A DNA stretch of 64,000 nt, taken from NCBI GenBank assembly GCA_942490645.1, contig CALNXN010000006.1:1-64000 (forward strand), read 5' to 3'. Below the pieces are notes generated by a model. It was given only the letters and a program-made list of their open reading frames with translations. It was not told the origin of the DNA and searched no databases. The position numbers and the translations under genes are program-made. Below, piece by piece: positions 51,564 to 59,924 of this stretch (positions are counted from its first letter, which is position 1; every line of letters begins with the position of its first letter). This DNA is from CALNXN01 sp942490645 (GTDB lineage: Bacteria > Pseudomonadota > Alphaproteobacteria > Rhodobacterales > Rhodobacteraceae).

Positions 51564-52871
51564 TTGACATCTTTAGTCCATTTGAAAACTGCAGACGCAG
51601 CCCCCGTATTTCTGTTTCTACAAGGCCCGCACGGCCCATTTTTTTCTAGCCTTGCCAAACGATTGCGCCACGCGGGTGCCCAGGTTTGGCGGGTAGGCTT
51701 CAACGCGGGCGACCGCGCATTCTGGCGCGATAGGCACAGCTATATTCCATACCGGGATACGCCGGAGAACTGGGCGGAGCATTGCGCGCATCTGCTGCGT
51801 GACAAGAAGATTACCGACCTTGTGCTCTACGGCGACACGCGTCCAATCCACGCCACGGCCATCGCAGCGGCCAAGGCGCAGGGGCTGCGGGTTCATGTTT
51901 TCGAAGAAGGCTATCTGAGGCCCTATTGGATCACGTATGAGCGCGACGGATCAAACGGGTATTCCAGGATTTTAGCCAAGAATATCGTCGAAATGGAAAA
52001 CGAATTGCACAACCTGCCCATGCCAACACGCGTGCCGCCGGGGCACTGGGGCGACACCGCGCAGCACATATTCTATGGCGCGCTCTATCATTGGTTCGTG
52101 CTCTTCTGGAATTCAAAGTACCGCCATTTTCGCCCCCATCGCAAAATACCTGTGTCACAGGAGTTTTCGCTCTACCTGCGCCGATTGCTGCTGATGCCGT
52201 TTCACGCGTTGCAGCGACGTCTGGCGATACTACGCATTCGTTGGGGCGGGTTTCCCTATCATCTGGCCCTTCTGCAGTTGGAGCATGACGCGTCCTTTCA
52301 GGCGCATTCGCGCTTTGAGACCATGACCGAGTTTCTGGAACTGGTGATCAAGGGTTTTGTCGAAGGTGCCCCGCGGCATCACCATCTGGTCTTCAAGGCG
52401 CACCCTTTGGAAGACGGCCGTGTGCCTTTGCGGCGCACGATCAAGGCGCTGGCGGCCAAAGCGGGCGTTTCGGAACGGGTGCACTACGTTGGCGGCGGCA
52501 AGCTTGCGCGGCTGCTGGACCCCGCGCGCACGGCCGTGACCGTCAATTCCACGTCCGGGCAACAGGCGCTGTGGCGTGGCATTCCGTTGCGCTGTTTTGG
52601 ATCGGCCGTCTACAACCGGGCGGGGCTCGTATCGGACCAGCCTTTGAAGCGGTTTTTTGCCAAGCCGATCGCGCCCGACGGGCAAATCTACGAGGTATTT
52701 CGTCAGTATCTGCTGCAAACGTCTCAAGTTCCAGGCGGATTTTATTCCACCCAAGGGCGCCGCGAAGCGCTGCGCGACGTGGTCGATTTGATGCTTGATC
52801 CGACCAGCCCCTACGAAAAGTCCAAACCAGACACCGCGACCCAAGGGCAACAGTTGCGCGTGATTGACTAG
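51564..52871 (+). CDS. Capsule polysaccharide KpsS-like glycosyltransferase
   Basis: The product, 435 residues if TTG at 51564 is used, starts MTSLVHLKT then VFLFLQGPHGPFFSSLAKRL, the typical opening of KpsS-type beta-Kdo transferases. Further family marks are LVLYGDTRPIHATAI, HVFEEGYLRPYWITYERDG and late TVNSTSGQQALWRGIPL. KpsS adds Kdo to the lipid end of group 2 capsules. The frame is open to 51495 and GTG at 51537 is another possible start. An outer-membrane export lipoprotein and a KpsC-like gene follow. Confidence 0.87.
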   Translation: MTSLVHLKTADAAPVFLFLQGPHGPFFSSLAKRLRHAGAQVWRVGFNAGDRAFWRDRHSYIPYRDTPENWAEHCAHLLRDKKITDLVLYGDTRPIHATAIAAAKAQGLRVHVFEEGYLRPYWITYERDGSNGYSRILAKNIVEMENELHNLPMPTRVPPGHWGDTAQHIFYGALYHWFVLFWNSKYRHFRPHRKIPVSQEFSLYLRRLLLMPFHALQRRLAILRIRWGGFPYHLALLQLEHDASFQAHSRFETMTEFLELVIKGFVEGAPRHHHLVFKAHPLEDGRVPLRRTIKALAAKAGVSERVHYVGGGKLARLLDPARTAVTVNSTSGQQALWRGIPLRCFGSAVYNRAGLVSDQPLKRFFAKPIAPDGQIYEVFRQYLLQTSQVPGGFYSTQGRREALRDVVDLMLDPTSPYEKSKPDTATQGQQLRVID

Positions 52872-52982
52872 GGACCTGCCACCCCGATGGTAGCTTTTGA
52901 CCGAGGATTCCGTTAACGTACCCGAAATAAGCCAAAAAAATTGGCGCTTTGAGGCAGAGATATAGGTCGAGGAGACCGAGCA

Positions 52983-54116
52983 GTGACATCTGTAATTTTT
53001 CGGTGGGCGCGCCCCATCGCTGTTGTGACAGCTTTGGCTGTCGTTGCATCGTGCGGATTGCCGCAGGTGGGGCCAAACAAACGCCAAATTTATTCCGGGT
53101 CGGTGCAACAGGACGGCGATGCCTTTGTCGTCGCTGTCAATGATCGCGTGACACGCGCGACGGCTGTTGTGCCCGCGCTTGGGTTTTCGGACCAGTTCCG
53201 CAATGCCGCAACGCTTGGATCCGACACGATCAATCCGGGCGATGTTCTTGGGCTAACCATCTGGGAAAACGTTGAAAACGGCCTACTGGCGGGTCAGACG
53301 CAGAACTCGACCATTCTGGAAGAAGTTCAGGTCGACGGTGCCGGATTTATCTTTGTGCCCTATGCTGGGCGTATCCGTGCGGCTGGAAATTCGCCCGAAG
53401 CGATCAGGCGCATCATCACCACCAAACTCGAAGAGCAGACACCCGACCCGCAGGTTCAGGTGCGCCGTCTTGCCGGCGACGGGGCGACCGTGTCGCTGAT
53501 CGGGTCTGTCGGAGGTCAAGGGGTCTACGCGATCGAACGCCCGACCCGCACGCTTTCGACCATGCTGGCGCGCGCAGGCGGTGTGACGATTGAACCCGAA
53601 ATTGCCCAGATCACGGTTATCCGCGGCAATGAACGTAGCAAAGTGTGGTTCCAGGATCTGTTCGAACACCCGCAACTTGATATCGCCCTGCGTGGCGGCG
53701 ACCGTATTCTGGTCGAGGAAGACACCCGTTCGTTCACCGCGCTTGGCGCCACGGGCGGTCAAGCGCGCGTTCCGTTTGAATCGCAAAACCTGTCAGCCAT
53801 CGAAGCTATCGCACAGGTTGGTGGACTGCTATCCAATTCTTCTGACCCAACCGGTGTCTTTATCTTTCGAAATGAACCCGCAGAGGTCGCCAATCAGGTT
53901 CTGGGCCGCGAGGATTTGGTCGGTGCACAGCGCATGGTCTACGTGCTGGACCTGACCGAGCCCAACGGCATGTTCGTCGCCCGTGATTTCGTGATCCGCG
54001 ATAGCGACACGCTTTATGTGACTGAAGCACCGTTCACCCAGTGGAACAAAACCATCTCCGCTGTCACCGGGTCGCTGGCCACCGCAGGGTCGATCGCGAG
54101 CCTGAGCAACAACTGA
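52983..54116 (+). CDS. Wza/KpsD-type outer-membrane polysaccharide export lipoprotein
   Basis: The 377-residue product (GTG start) has a lipoprotein signal with lipobox VVASC at about residues 20-24. Then come the polysaccharide export (PES) domain (GDVLGLTIWENVENGLLAG, VDGAGFIFVPYAGRIRAAG) and SLBB repeats (VSLIGSVGGQGVYAIERPT, FTALGATGGQARVPFES). It would form the outer-membrane channel. It lies between the KpsS- and KpsC-like genes, 4 bases before the latter, but no KpsE/KpsM/KpsT genes are near. Confidence 0.9.
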   Translation: MTSVIFRWARPIAVVTALAVVASCGLPQVGPNKRQIYSGSVQQDGDAFVVAVNDRVTRATAVVPALGFSDQFRNAATLGSDTINPGDVLGLTIWENVENGLLAGQTQNSTILEEVQVDGAGFIFVPYAGRIRAAGNSPEAIRRIITTKLEEQTPDPQVQVRRLAGDGATVSLIGSVGGQGVYAIERPTRTLSTMLARAGGVTIEPEIAQITVIRGNERSKVWFQDLFEHPQLDIALRGGDRILVEEDTRSFTALGATGGQARVPFESQNLSAIEAIAQVGGLLSNSSDPTGVFIFRNEPAEVANQVLGREDLVGAQRMVYVLDLTEPNGMFVARDFVIRDSDTLYVTEAPFTQWNKTISAVTGSLATAGSIASLSNN

Positions 54117-54120
54117 CCAT

Positions 54121-56136
54121 ATGGCTGATCCATCAGACCCATCGCCCGCCGGACGCACCAGCGCCCGGCGGCTTTTCGTTTACAACGGTGGTTTTCTGAC
54201 CCAGACCCGTATCCGCCGCATTCTGGACCTTGCGGGCTATGACGTGCGCGTTGGATTGCCCGGGCCCGAGGATGCCGTTGGCGTCTGGGGGCAAAGCCCG
54301 ACATCGCACCGTGGCGAAGCTGTGGCAGAGCACCGCGACAGCCCTGTGATACGGGTAGAGGATGCCCCCCTGCGATCGCTGTTTCCGGGGCGCGCGGGAG
54401 AGCCACCCATCGGTCTGGTGATCGACACCAAGGGTGTGCATTTTGACCCCACTGTGCCTTCCGATCTTGAGGATTTGCTGGCCCATCACCCGCTGGATGA
54501 CACGGCCCTTTTGAACCGCGCGCGCGGTGCGGCCGCCCGTATGCGCGAAGCCGAACTGAGCAAGTATTCCGCCTTTGAGACCACCACGCAGCCACCCCCG
54601 CCCGGTTATGTGCTGGTGATCGATCAGACGCGTGGCGATGCCTCTGTCACGGCTTGTGGCGCTGATCTCAACCGTTTTCGCGAGATGCTCTTTGTGGCGC
54701 AGGATGAACACCCCGGCGCAACAATTCTCATCAAATCGCACCCCGAAACGGTCCAAGGGCACCGCGAGGGGTATTTCGATGACAGCCTCGCCAGCGATCA
54801 CATCCGGTTTGTCACTGATCCGGTCAGCCCGTGGATGCTGTTTGAAGGAGCCATTGCCGTCTACACCGTGTCGTCGCAGCTTGGGTTCGAAGCGATCTAC
54901 GCAGGCCACCGACCGCGCGTGTTTGGTCAGCCATTTTACGCAGGATGGGGGCTGACGCAGGATGAATTTCCCGTGCAGCGCCGCCAACGCACCCTGACGC
55001 GCGCGCAGCTCTTTGCCGCCGCCATGATCCTCTATCCCAAATGGTACGACCCCTACCGCGACACGTTGTGCAACTTGGAAACGGCGATAGAGGCGATGGC
55101 GGCGCAAACACGCGCCTGGCGCGAGGATCATCGTGGGTGGGTCGCATCGGGCATGCGGCTCTGGAAACGCAAGCCACTGCAACAGGTGTTCGGTGGCCAC
55201 GTTCCGGTTGTGTTTGAAGACGACCCCGCCAAGGCCCGCGCGACAGGCCGCCCGTGGATGGTCTGGGCGGGCAAGTCCGACGTGGGGCAAAGGGATGCGG
55301 TGCAAGTGGAAGACGGGTTCGTACGCTCCAAAGGGCTTGGTGCCAGTTTGATTCCGCCGCTGTCGCTGGTTCTGGACGATCTGGGCATCTACTATGATGC
55401 CTCCGCCCCCAGTCGGTTGGAGCAGTTGATCGCGAGCCGTGCCGACTTGCGTCCCGATCAGGACGCCCGCGCGCGTCGCTTGATCCGGGTTCTCAAGGAC
55501 ATGCAGATCAGCAAATACAATATCGGGGCCGCGCCGCCCGATCTGCCACCAGGGCACCGCATTCTGGTGCCGGGACAAGTCGAAGACGATGCCTCTATCC
55601 TCAAGGGAACAGGCGACGTGCGCACCAATCGCGCGCTGCTGGAAGCCACGCGCGCGGCCAATCCCGAAGCCGTTATCCTCTACAAACCCCACCCCGATGT
55701 CGAAGCTGGTTTGCGACCCGGTGCCCTGGATGCGCGATCCTTGGCGGATCTGGTGCTGGAGGGGTGCGATCCTGCGCCGCTTTTTCCCAAGGTGGACGCG
55801 GTCTGGACAATGACCTCTCTCTTGGGGTTTGAGGCGTTGCTGCGCGGTGTTCCGGTGGTCACGCTGGGTGTTCCGTTTTATGCGGGCTGGGGCCTGACCA
55901 TCGATCATGGCGCGCCGCCACCGCGCCGCCGTGCCGAGCCGACACTCGAAGGTTTGGTCCACGCGACGCTGATCGATTATCCGCGCTACATTGACCCCGT
56001 CACCGGCGCGCCCTGCCCCGTAGAGATCGTGGTCGAGCGGATTGCAAAAGGGCAGATCCCGCAACCCGGTCCGTTCAACCGCACGCTGTCGAAATTGCAG
56101 GGATTGTTGGCCAGCCGCGCCGGTTTGTGGCGGTGA
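54121..56136 (+). CDS. KpsC-like capsule beta-Kdo transferase, two tandem domains
   Basis: The 671-residue product has two similar glycosyltransferase halves. The first includes VLVIDQTRGDASV and EAIYAGHRPRVFGQPFYAGWG (about residues 258-278). The second includes VEDGFVRSKGLGASLIPPL, ILVPGQVEDDASI and LLRGVPVVTLGVPFYAGWG. The double YAGWG motif is the KpsC mark. With the KpsS-like enzyme it would build the poly-Kdo linker on a lipid. Its stop lies 3 bases from that of the convergent ribD. Confidence 0.9.
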   Translation: MADPSDPSPAGRTSARRLFVYNGGFLTQTRIRRILDLAGYDVRVGLPGPEDAVGVWGQSPTSHRGEAVAEHRDSPVIRVEDAPLRSLFPGRAGEPPIGLVIDTKGVHFDPTVPSDLEDLLAHHPLDDTALLNRARGAAARMREAELSKYSAFETTTQPPPPGYVLVIDQTRGDASVTACGADLNRFREMLFVAQDEHPGATILIKSHPETVQGHREGYFDDSLASDHIRFVTDPVSPWMLFEGAIAVYTVSSQLGFEAIYAGHRPRVFGQPFYAGWGLTQDEFPVQRRQRTLTRAQLFAAAMILYPKWYDPYRDTLCNLETAIEAMAAQTRAWREDHRGWVASGMRLWKRKPLQQVFGGHVPVVFEDDPAKARATGRPWMVWAGKSDVGQRDAVQVEDGFVRSKGLGASLIPPLSLVLDDLGIYYDASAPSRLEQLIASRADLRPDQDARARRLIRVLKDMQISKYNIGAAPPDLPPGHRILVPGQVEDDASILKGTGDVRTNRALLEATRAANPEAVILYKPHPDVEAGLRPGALDARSLADLVLEGCDPAPLFPKVDAVWTMTSLLGFEALLRGVPVVTLGVPFYAGWGLTIDHGAPPPRRRAEPTLEGLVHATLIDYPRYIDPVTGAPCPVEIVVERIAKGQIPQPGPFNRTLSKLQGLLASRAGLWR

Positions 56137-56139
56137 GTG

Positions 56140-57228
56140 TCAGCGGCGCCAGATGTGCAGAACATCCGCGCCGATGGGCTGTGCGCTGATCAAACGGTAG
56201 CGTGTTGCCGCCTCCAGATGGCTCAGACCCAAAGCACCCACACCGGGCAACCCTTCGGCGCCGATCATGATTCCGGCTGTGAAACCCGCAACCTCATCCA
56301 CCAGATCGGCCTCGATCAGCGAGGCCGCAAGCGCGCTGCCCCCTTCACAGAACACCCGGGTCAGACCATGCCCGGCCAATTGGCGCAGGATATCGGCCGG
56401 ATCAAGTTGTCCGCCCTTTGTGGCGCAGGGCAACAGCGTCGCCCCCAAGCCAGCCCATGTCTGCGCCAGCGTCGGATCCACGTCCGATCCGTGACACAGG
56501 ATCAGGGGAATTTCCGTCGCACTGCGCGCCAAGCGGCCCATCAGCGGCAGATCCAGCCGGCGGCTGACGACCACGCGAGCGGGCTGGCGCTGAATACCCA
56601 GATCGCGCACGGTCAACGACGGATCATCCTTGCGCGCCGTGCCACCGCCCACCATCACCGCATCGTGACGTGCGCGCATGGCATGAACGGCACGGCGGGC
56701 TTGCGCGCCGGTGATCCATTGGCTTTCGCCCGTGGCTGTCGCGATACGTCCGTCAAAGCTGTTGGCGAGTTTGAGTGTCAGGAATGGCCTGTCCAGCGTG
56801 ACCCGCGCAATAAATCCCGCATGATCCGCCAGCGCCTCATCCTCAAGCAGGCCGACATCGACCTCAATCCCTGCGTCACGCAGCATTTGCGCGCCTTTGC
56901 CGTTCACCCGCGCGTCCGGATCGCCCGTGGCCATCCAGACCTTGGCGACCCCGGCTGCGATCAACGCCTCGGCACAGGGCGGCGTGGCGCCGTGATGGGC
57001 GCAAGGTTCAAGCGTCACAAAAACATCCGCCCCCCGCGCCGCGTCACCCGCTTGGGTCAGGGCTACGGTTTCGGCATGGGGGCGTCCACCGGGTTGGGTC
57101 CACCCCCGCCCGATCACGCGCCCGTCTTTGACGATGACACATCCAACGGCCGGGTTTGGCCACACCGCGCCCTGTCCGCGCCGCCCTAGTGTCAGGGCCA
57201 GCGCCATGTGGCGCGCGGCTGTGCTCAC
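56140..57228 (-). CDS. ribD: Bifunctional riboflavin deaminase/reductase
   Basis: The 362-residue enzyme has an N-terminal CMP/dCMP-deaminase-like half with the zinc motif RPHAETVAL and ETLEPCAHHGATPPC, and a C-terminal dihydrofolate-reductase-like half (PFLTLKLANSFDGRIATATG, VFCEGGSALAASLIEADLVD). It acts in steps 2 and 3 after GTP cyclohydrolase II. Its start overlaps nrdR by 4 bases. Confidence 0.95.
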   Translation of the reverse strand: MSTAARHMALALTLGRRGQGAVWPNPAVGCVIVKDGRVIGRGWTQPGGRPHAETVALTQAGDAARGADVFVTLEPCAHHGATPPCAEALIAAGVAKVWMATGDPDARVNGKGAQMLRDAGIEVDVGLLEDEALADHAGFIARVTLDRPFLTLKLANSFDGRIATATGESQWITGAQARRAVHAMRARHDAVMVGGGTARKDDPSLTVRDLGIQRQPARVVVSRRLDLPLMGRLARSATEIPLILCHGSDVDPTLAQTWAGLGATLLPCATKGGQLDPADILRQLAGHGLTRVFCEGGSALAASLIEADLVDEVAGFTAGIMIGAEGLPGVGALGLSHLEAATRYRLISAQPIGADVLHIWRR

Positions 57229-57692
57229 TCCTCGGCCTGACCCTCGGGTCGCAGCTCGGCCACGAATTTGTCAAAGTCATCCGCAGCTTGGAAGTTCTTG
57301 TAAACGCTGGCGAAACGCACATAGGCTACGGTGTCGATCCGGGCCAAAGCCTCCATCACGATCTCGCCGATCTGTTTGGAGTTTATGTCGGTCTCGCCCA
57401 TGCTTTCGAGCCGCCGCACGATCCCGGAAATCATCTGATCAATCCGCTCAGGATCAATCGGGCGCTTCTGCATAGAGATGCGGATCGAGCGCTCCAGTTT
57501 GCCGCGGTCAAAATCCTCGCGTTTGCCGGATGATTTGATCACCACCAGATCGCGCAGTTGAACCCGTTCATAGGTCGTGAACCGTCCGCCACAGGCCGGG
57601 CAAAACCGCCGACGCCGAATGGAAACGTGATCTTCTGCCGGACGGCTATCTTTGACTTGGGTGTCTATATTTCCGCAAAACGGGCAACGCAT
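57225..57692 (-). CDS. nrdR: Transcriptional repressor NrdR
   Basis: The 155-residue regulator of ribonucleotide reductase genes has an N-terminal zinc ribbon (MRCPFCGNIDTQVKDSRP and RRRRFCPACGGRFTTYE) and an ATP-cone domain (VVIKSSGKREDFDRGKLERS). Both are complete. It heads the nrdR-ribD pair common in Proteobacteria. Confidence 0.96.
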   Translation of the reverse strand: MRCPFCGNIDTQVKDSRPAEDHVSIRRRRFCPACGGRFTTYERVQLRDLVVIKSSGKREDFDRGKLERSIRISMQKRPIDPERIDQMISGIVRRLESMGETDINSKQIGEIVMEALARIDTVAYVRFASVYKNFQAADDFDKFVAELRPEGQAEE

Positions 57693-57815
57693 GAGCCGTC
57701 CCTTTTCCTAGTGTCTGCCTCAGTTTGTGGGATCAGCGCCCCACTTATCCACACTTATAGGACAGCCCCAACCATTTGGGTAGGGGGGAATTTAAGGTCC
57801 ATATCTGGTAGAGTG

Positions 57816-58232
57816 TCAGAGAGGTTGAAACACGGCCGCCACAGTGCGGTTGTGCGGGCGGGCACGGTGTTCAAAGAGGTACACACCCTGCCATGTGCCC
57901 AACCGTAAGACCCCGTCGCGCACCGGTATTTGCAGGCTGACAGGCATCATCGCCGCCTTGATGTGAGCGGGCATATCATCCGGGCCTTCGGCCGTGTGGC
58001 GCAGATAATCCATCGTGACATCATCAGACGGCGGCACCAATCGGTCGAAGAAGGCCCGCAAATCAACCTGCACATCGGGGTCCGCGTTTTCCTGGATCAA
58101 CAGCGAGGCAGAGGTGTGCAGCACCATCACCGTCAGCACGCCACTGCCCCGCCCGCTAACCCAACTGCGCAGTTGGTCGGTGAATTCATAAAGCCCAGGG
58201 CCGTGGGTTGCGATGTGAATGTCGTTTTGCAT
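57816..58232 (-). CDS. yjbQ: YjbQ/UPF0047 family protein
   Basis: The 138-residue protein has VLTVMVLHTSASLLIQENAD, then DPDVQVDLRAFFDRLVP and the closing GTWQGVYLFEHRARPHNRTV, all diagnostic for YjbQ. Members have a weak thiamine-phosphate synthase activity; the native role is unclear. It is downstream of the three-paralogue set on the same strand, 39 bases after the last. Confidence 0.93.
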   Translation of the reverse strand: MQNDIHIATHGPGLYEFTDQLRSWVSGRGSGVLTVMVLHTSASLLIQENADPDVQVDLRAFFDRLVPPSDDVTMDYLRHTAEGPDDMPAHIKAAMMPVSLQIPVRDGVLRLGTWQGVYLFEHRARPHNRTVAAVFQPL

Positions 58233-58271
58233 TACACCACGCTGGCCCAGCCGGACGGAGCCTTCAAGCCC

Positions 58272-58679
58272 CTACTTGGTCGCGCGGGTGAACGCATCGC
58301 GGCAAAAGCCACGCGCCTGATATGACTTGAGCATACGACCCGGTGTAGTGACGTTCACGCTCAATTGCTGGCCGACCTGCGGCAGACCGGCGTTCGAGGT
58401 GGAAAACACCACACCAATGCGCCCAGGCGCGGTGACACTCGGCCCACGCGGCGATTTGAGGTAGATCGGCGTCAATTCAGATTGGTTCGTGCGCGCTTCA
58501 ATGTAATTGGCAGCGCCGCACCAAAATCCGCGCGGCGTGCTTTCATTCGGCTCAAGCACCTCGAAATCGGTCGCATTGATCCGGTTGATGACCAGTTTGG
58601 ATTCTTCACGCATGGTTCCCGCTTGCAATGGCAGGGCCAGAATTCCGGCGAATACGCTGATCAGAATGGTCTTTTTCAT
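58272..58679 (-). CDS. Secreted paralogue 3 of a tandem set, unknown function
   Basis: The 135-residue product has a signal peptide (MKKTILISVFAGILALPLQA). Its mature part shares with its two neighbours the order FEVLEPNES - GFWCGAANY - LTPIYLKSPRGPSVTAPGR - GVVFSTS - GFCRDAF. The two cysteines could form a disulfide. No family known to me. Same-strand neighbours upstream are paralogues 2 and 1. Confidence 0.82.
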   Translation of the reverse strand: MKKTILISVFAGILALPLQAGTMREESKLVINRINATDFEVLEPNESTPRGFWCGAANYIEARTNQSELTPIYLKSPRGPSVTAPGRIGVVFSTSNAGLPQVGQQLSVNVTTPGRMLKSYQARGFCRDAFTRATK

Positions 58680-58722
58680 GAGTTGCTCCCTGTGTTTTGG
58701 TTCGACATAGGGCGAATGCGCC

Positions 58723-59133
58723 TCAGCGCGAGTTTGTCAGGCGATGATCGGCACAAAAACTATACGCATGATCCACCGACAGGTTCGCCCCCGGCGTCCG
58801 TATCGAAGGCCCCAACACCAGAACCGTGCTTGGCGTTAACCCGGTGGGATCAAGCGTAAAGCTTACCGCTTTGCGGTTTGGTTGGGTCACACTTGGGCCA
58901 CGCGCGGTTTTGACATACAGCCGTTGCGTCCCGGATGCGCCGCGTACCTCCTTGGCGTAATCGGCAGCAGCACACCAAAGGCTCCGCGCCCCCATGCCAC
59001 CGCCCTCAAAGGCCTCGAACCCGCCGGTTACAGGTGTAACCGTCACGCGATTTTCAGCACGAAAAGACTGGGCCGTGGCCGGCAATGCGAGCACGCCCAG
59101 AAGGGCAGATGTCACGGTAATGGTTCGGATCAT
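58723..59133 (-). CDS. Secreted paralogue 2 of a tandem set, unknown function
   Basis: The 136-residue product (start MIRTITVTSALLG) has a signal peptide ending ATAQ. It shares FEAFEGGG - SLWCAAADYAKEV - QRLYVKTARGPSVTQPNR - VSFTLDP - YSFCADHRL with the other two. It lies 43 bases before paralogue 3 and 23 bases after paralogue 1, consistent with one operon. Confidence 0.82.
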   Translation of the reverse strand: MIRTITVTSALLGVLALPATAQSFRAENRVTVTPVTGGFEAFEGGGMGARSLWCAAADYAKEVRGASGTQRLYVKTARGPSVTQPNRKAVSFTLDPTGLTPSTVLVLGPSIRTPGANLSVDHAYSFCADHRLTNSR

Positions 59134-59156
59134 GGCATGGCTCCTTTGCAATGCGG

Positions 59157-59558
59157 TTAGAGGATGTCGTCCAGTTCAATGATGTAGTCGCGGCAAAACT
59201 GCAGGGCGTGGGCGACCCGCAAATTGGCGCCAACCTCCCGGATGCTGTTGGTGGCACGTCCCGGCACATCGGCAATCGGCTGAGTGGAGAAAATAATGCC
59301 GGTGCGCCCCGGCATCGTAACGCTTGGACCGCGCGGAACGGCGATATAGAGCCTTCCAGATGTTTTGCCCAACTGCCGCGCGGCATAGTCGGCGGCCGCG
59401 CACCAAATGCCGTTGGGCCCTTCGCCCCGCGCTTCAATCACCTCGAACTGGGTGTTGGACACGCGGTTCACGGGCAGGTCCGGCTTGAAGAACAAAGTGT
59501 TGGCCCCCACCAGACCGGGCCAACTCAGCAGCACTGCGACCAGCAGAATTCGTTTCAT
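59157..59558 (-). CDS. Secreted paralogue 1 of a tandem set, unknown function
   Basis: The 133-residue product (start MKRILLVAVLLSWPG) has a signal peptide and the shared order FEVIEARGE - GIWCAAADYAARQ - GRLYIAVPRGPSVTMPGR - GIIFSTQ - LQFCRDYI. It is the first gene of the three-gene run. About 350 bases without a gene lie upstream, with an inverted repeat at 59616-59640 that could be its operator. Confidence 0.82.
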   Translation of the reverse strand: MKRILLVAVLLSWPGLVGANTLFFKPDLPVNRVSNTQFEVIEARGEGPNGIWCAAADYAARQLGKTSGRLYIAVPRGPSVTMPGRTGIIFSTQPIADVPGRATNSIREVGANLRVAHALQFCRDYIIELDDIL

Positions 59559-59904
59559 CACCCACACTCCCTTTCCGCTCCATAGGTAGGGCCCGTTTCG
59601 GCATTTTCCAAATCACGGATACGACATAACAATGTATCCGAATACATGTACCCACTCTTGGGGTGGATGAACCAAGATATGTCGCGGCTTGCCACACAAT
59701 GTCATTTGTCGATGCGTGAATAGAGTCGATTGCAGAACTCAAATGGCCTGATCACACGGGCCACAAGCTCGCAGCCGCAGTCATGTGTTCGTCAATCCCA
59801 CCCCGGTGTAATCGCAAAGGAACCGGTCACAGCACCTTTGCACCACTCATCCCTCTGACGGCGCGCTAACGTATCACAGATGCACAGCCCTGCCCCATTT
59901 TACG
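59559..59904. other. Intergenic region upstream of the paralogue operon
   Basis: No gene. The reverse strand should carry the promoter of the three-paralogue operon. CGGATAC at 59616-59622 and GTATCCG at 59634-59640 form an inverted repeat with an 11-base spacer, and TGTAT-CCGA-ATACA overlaps its right arm. It lies about 60 bases before the first start codon. Confidence 0.45.
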
Positions 59905-59924
59905 CAATGGAACCAGGCCAGACT

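Noticed and set aside
54133..56064. A 643-codon minus-strand frame opposite the KpsC-like gene
   Set aside because: Shadow frame; the plus-strand gene has clear motifs and neighbours.
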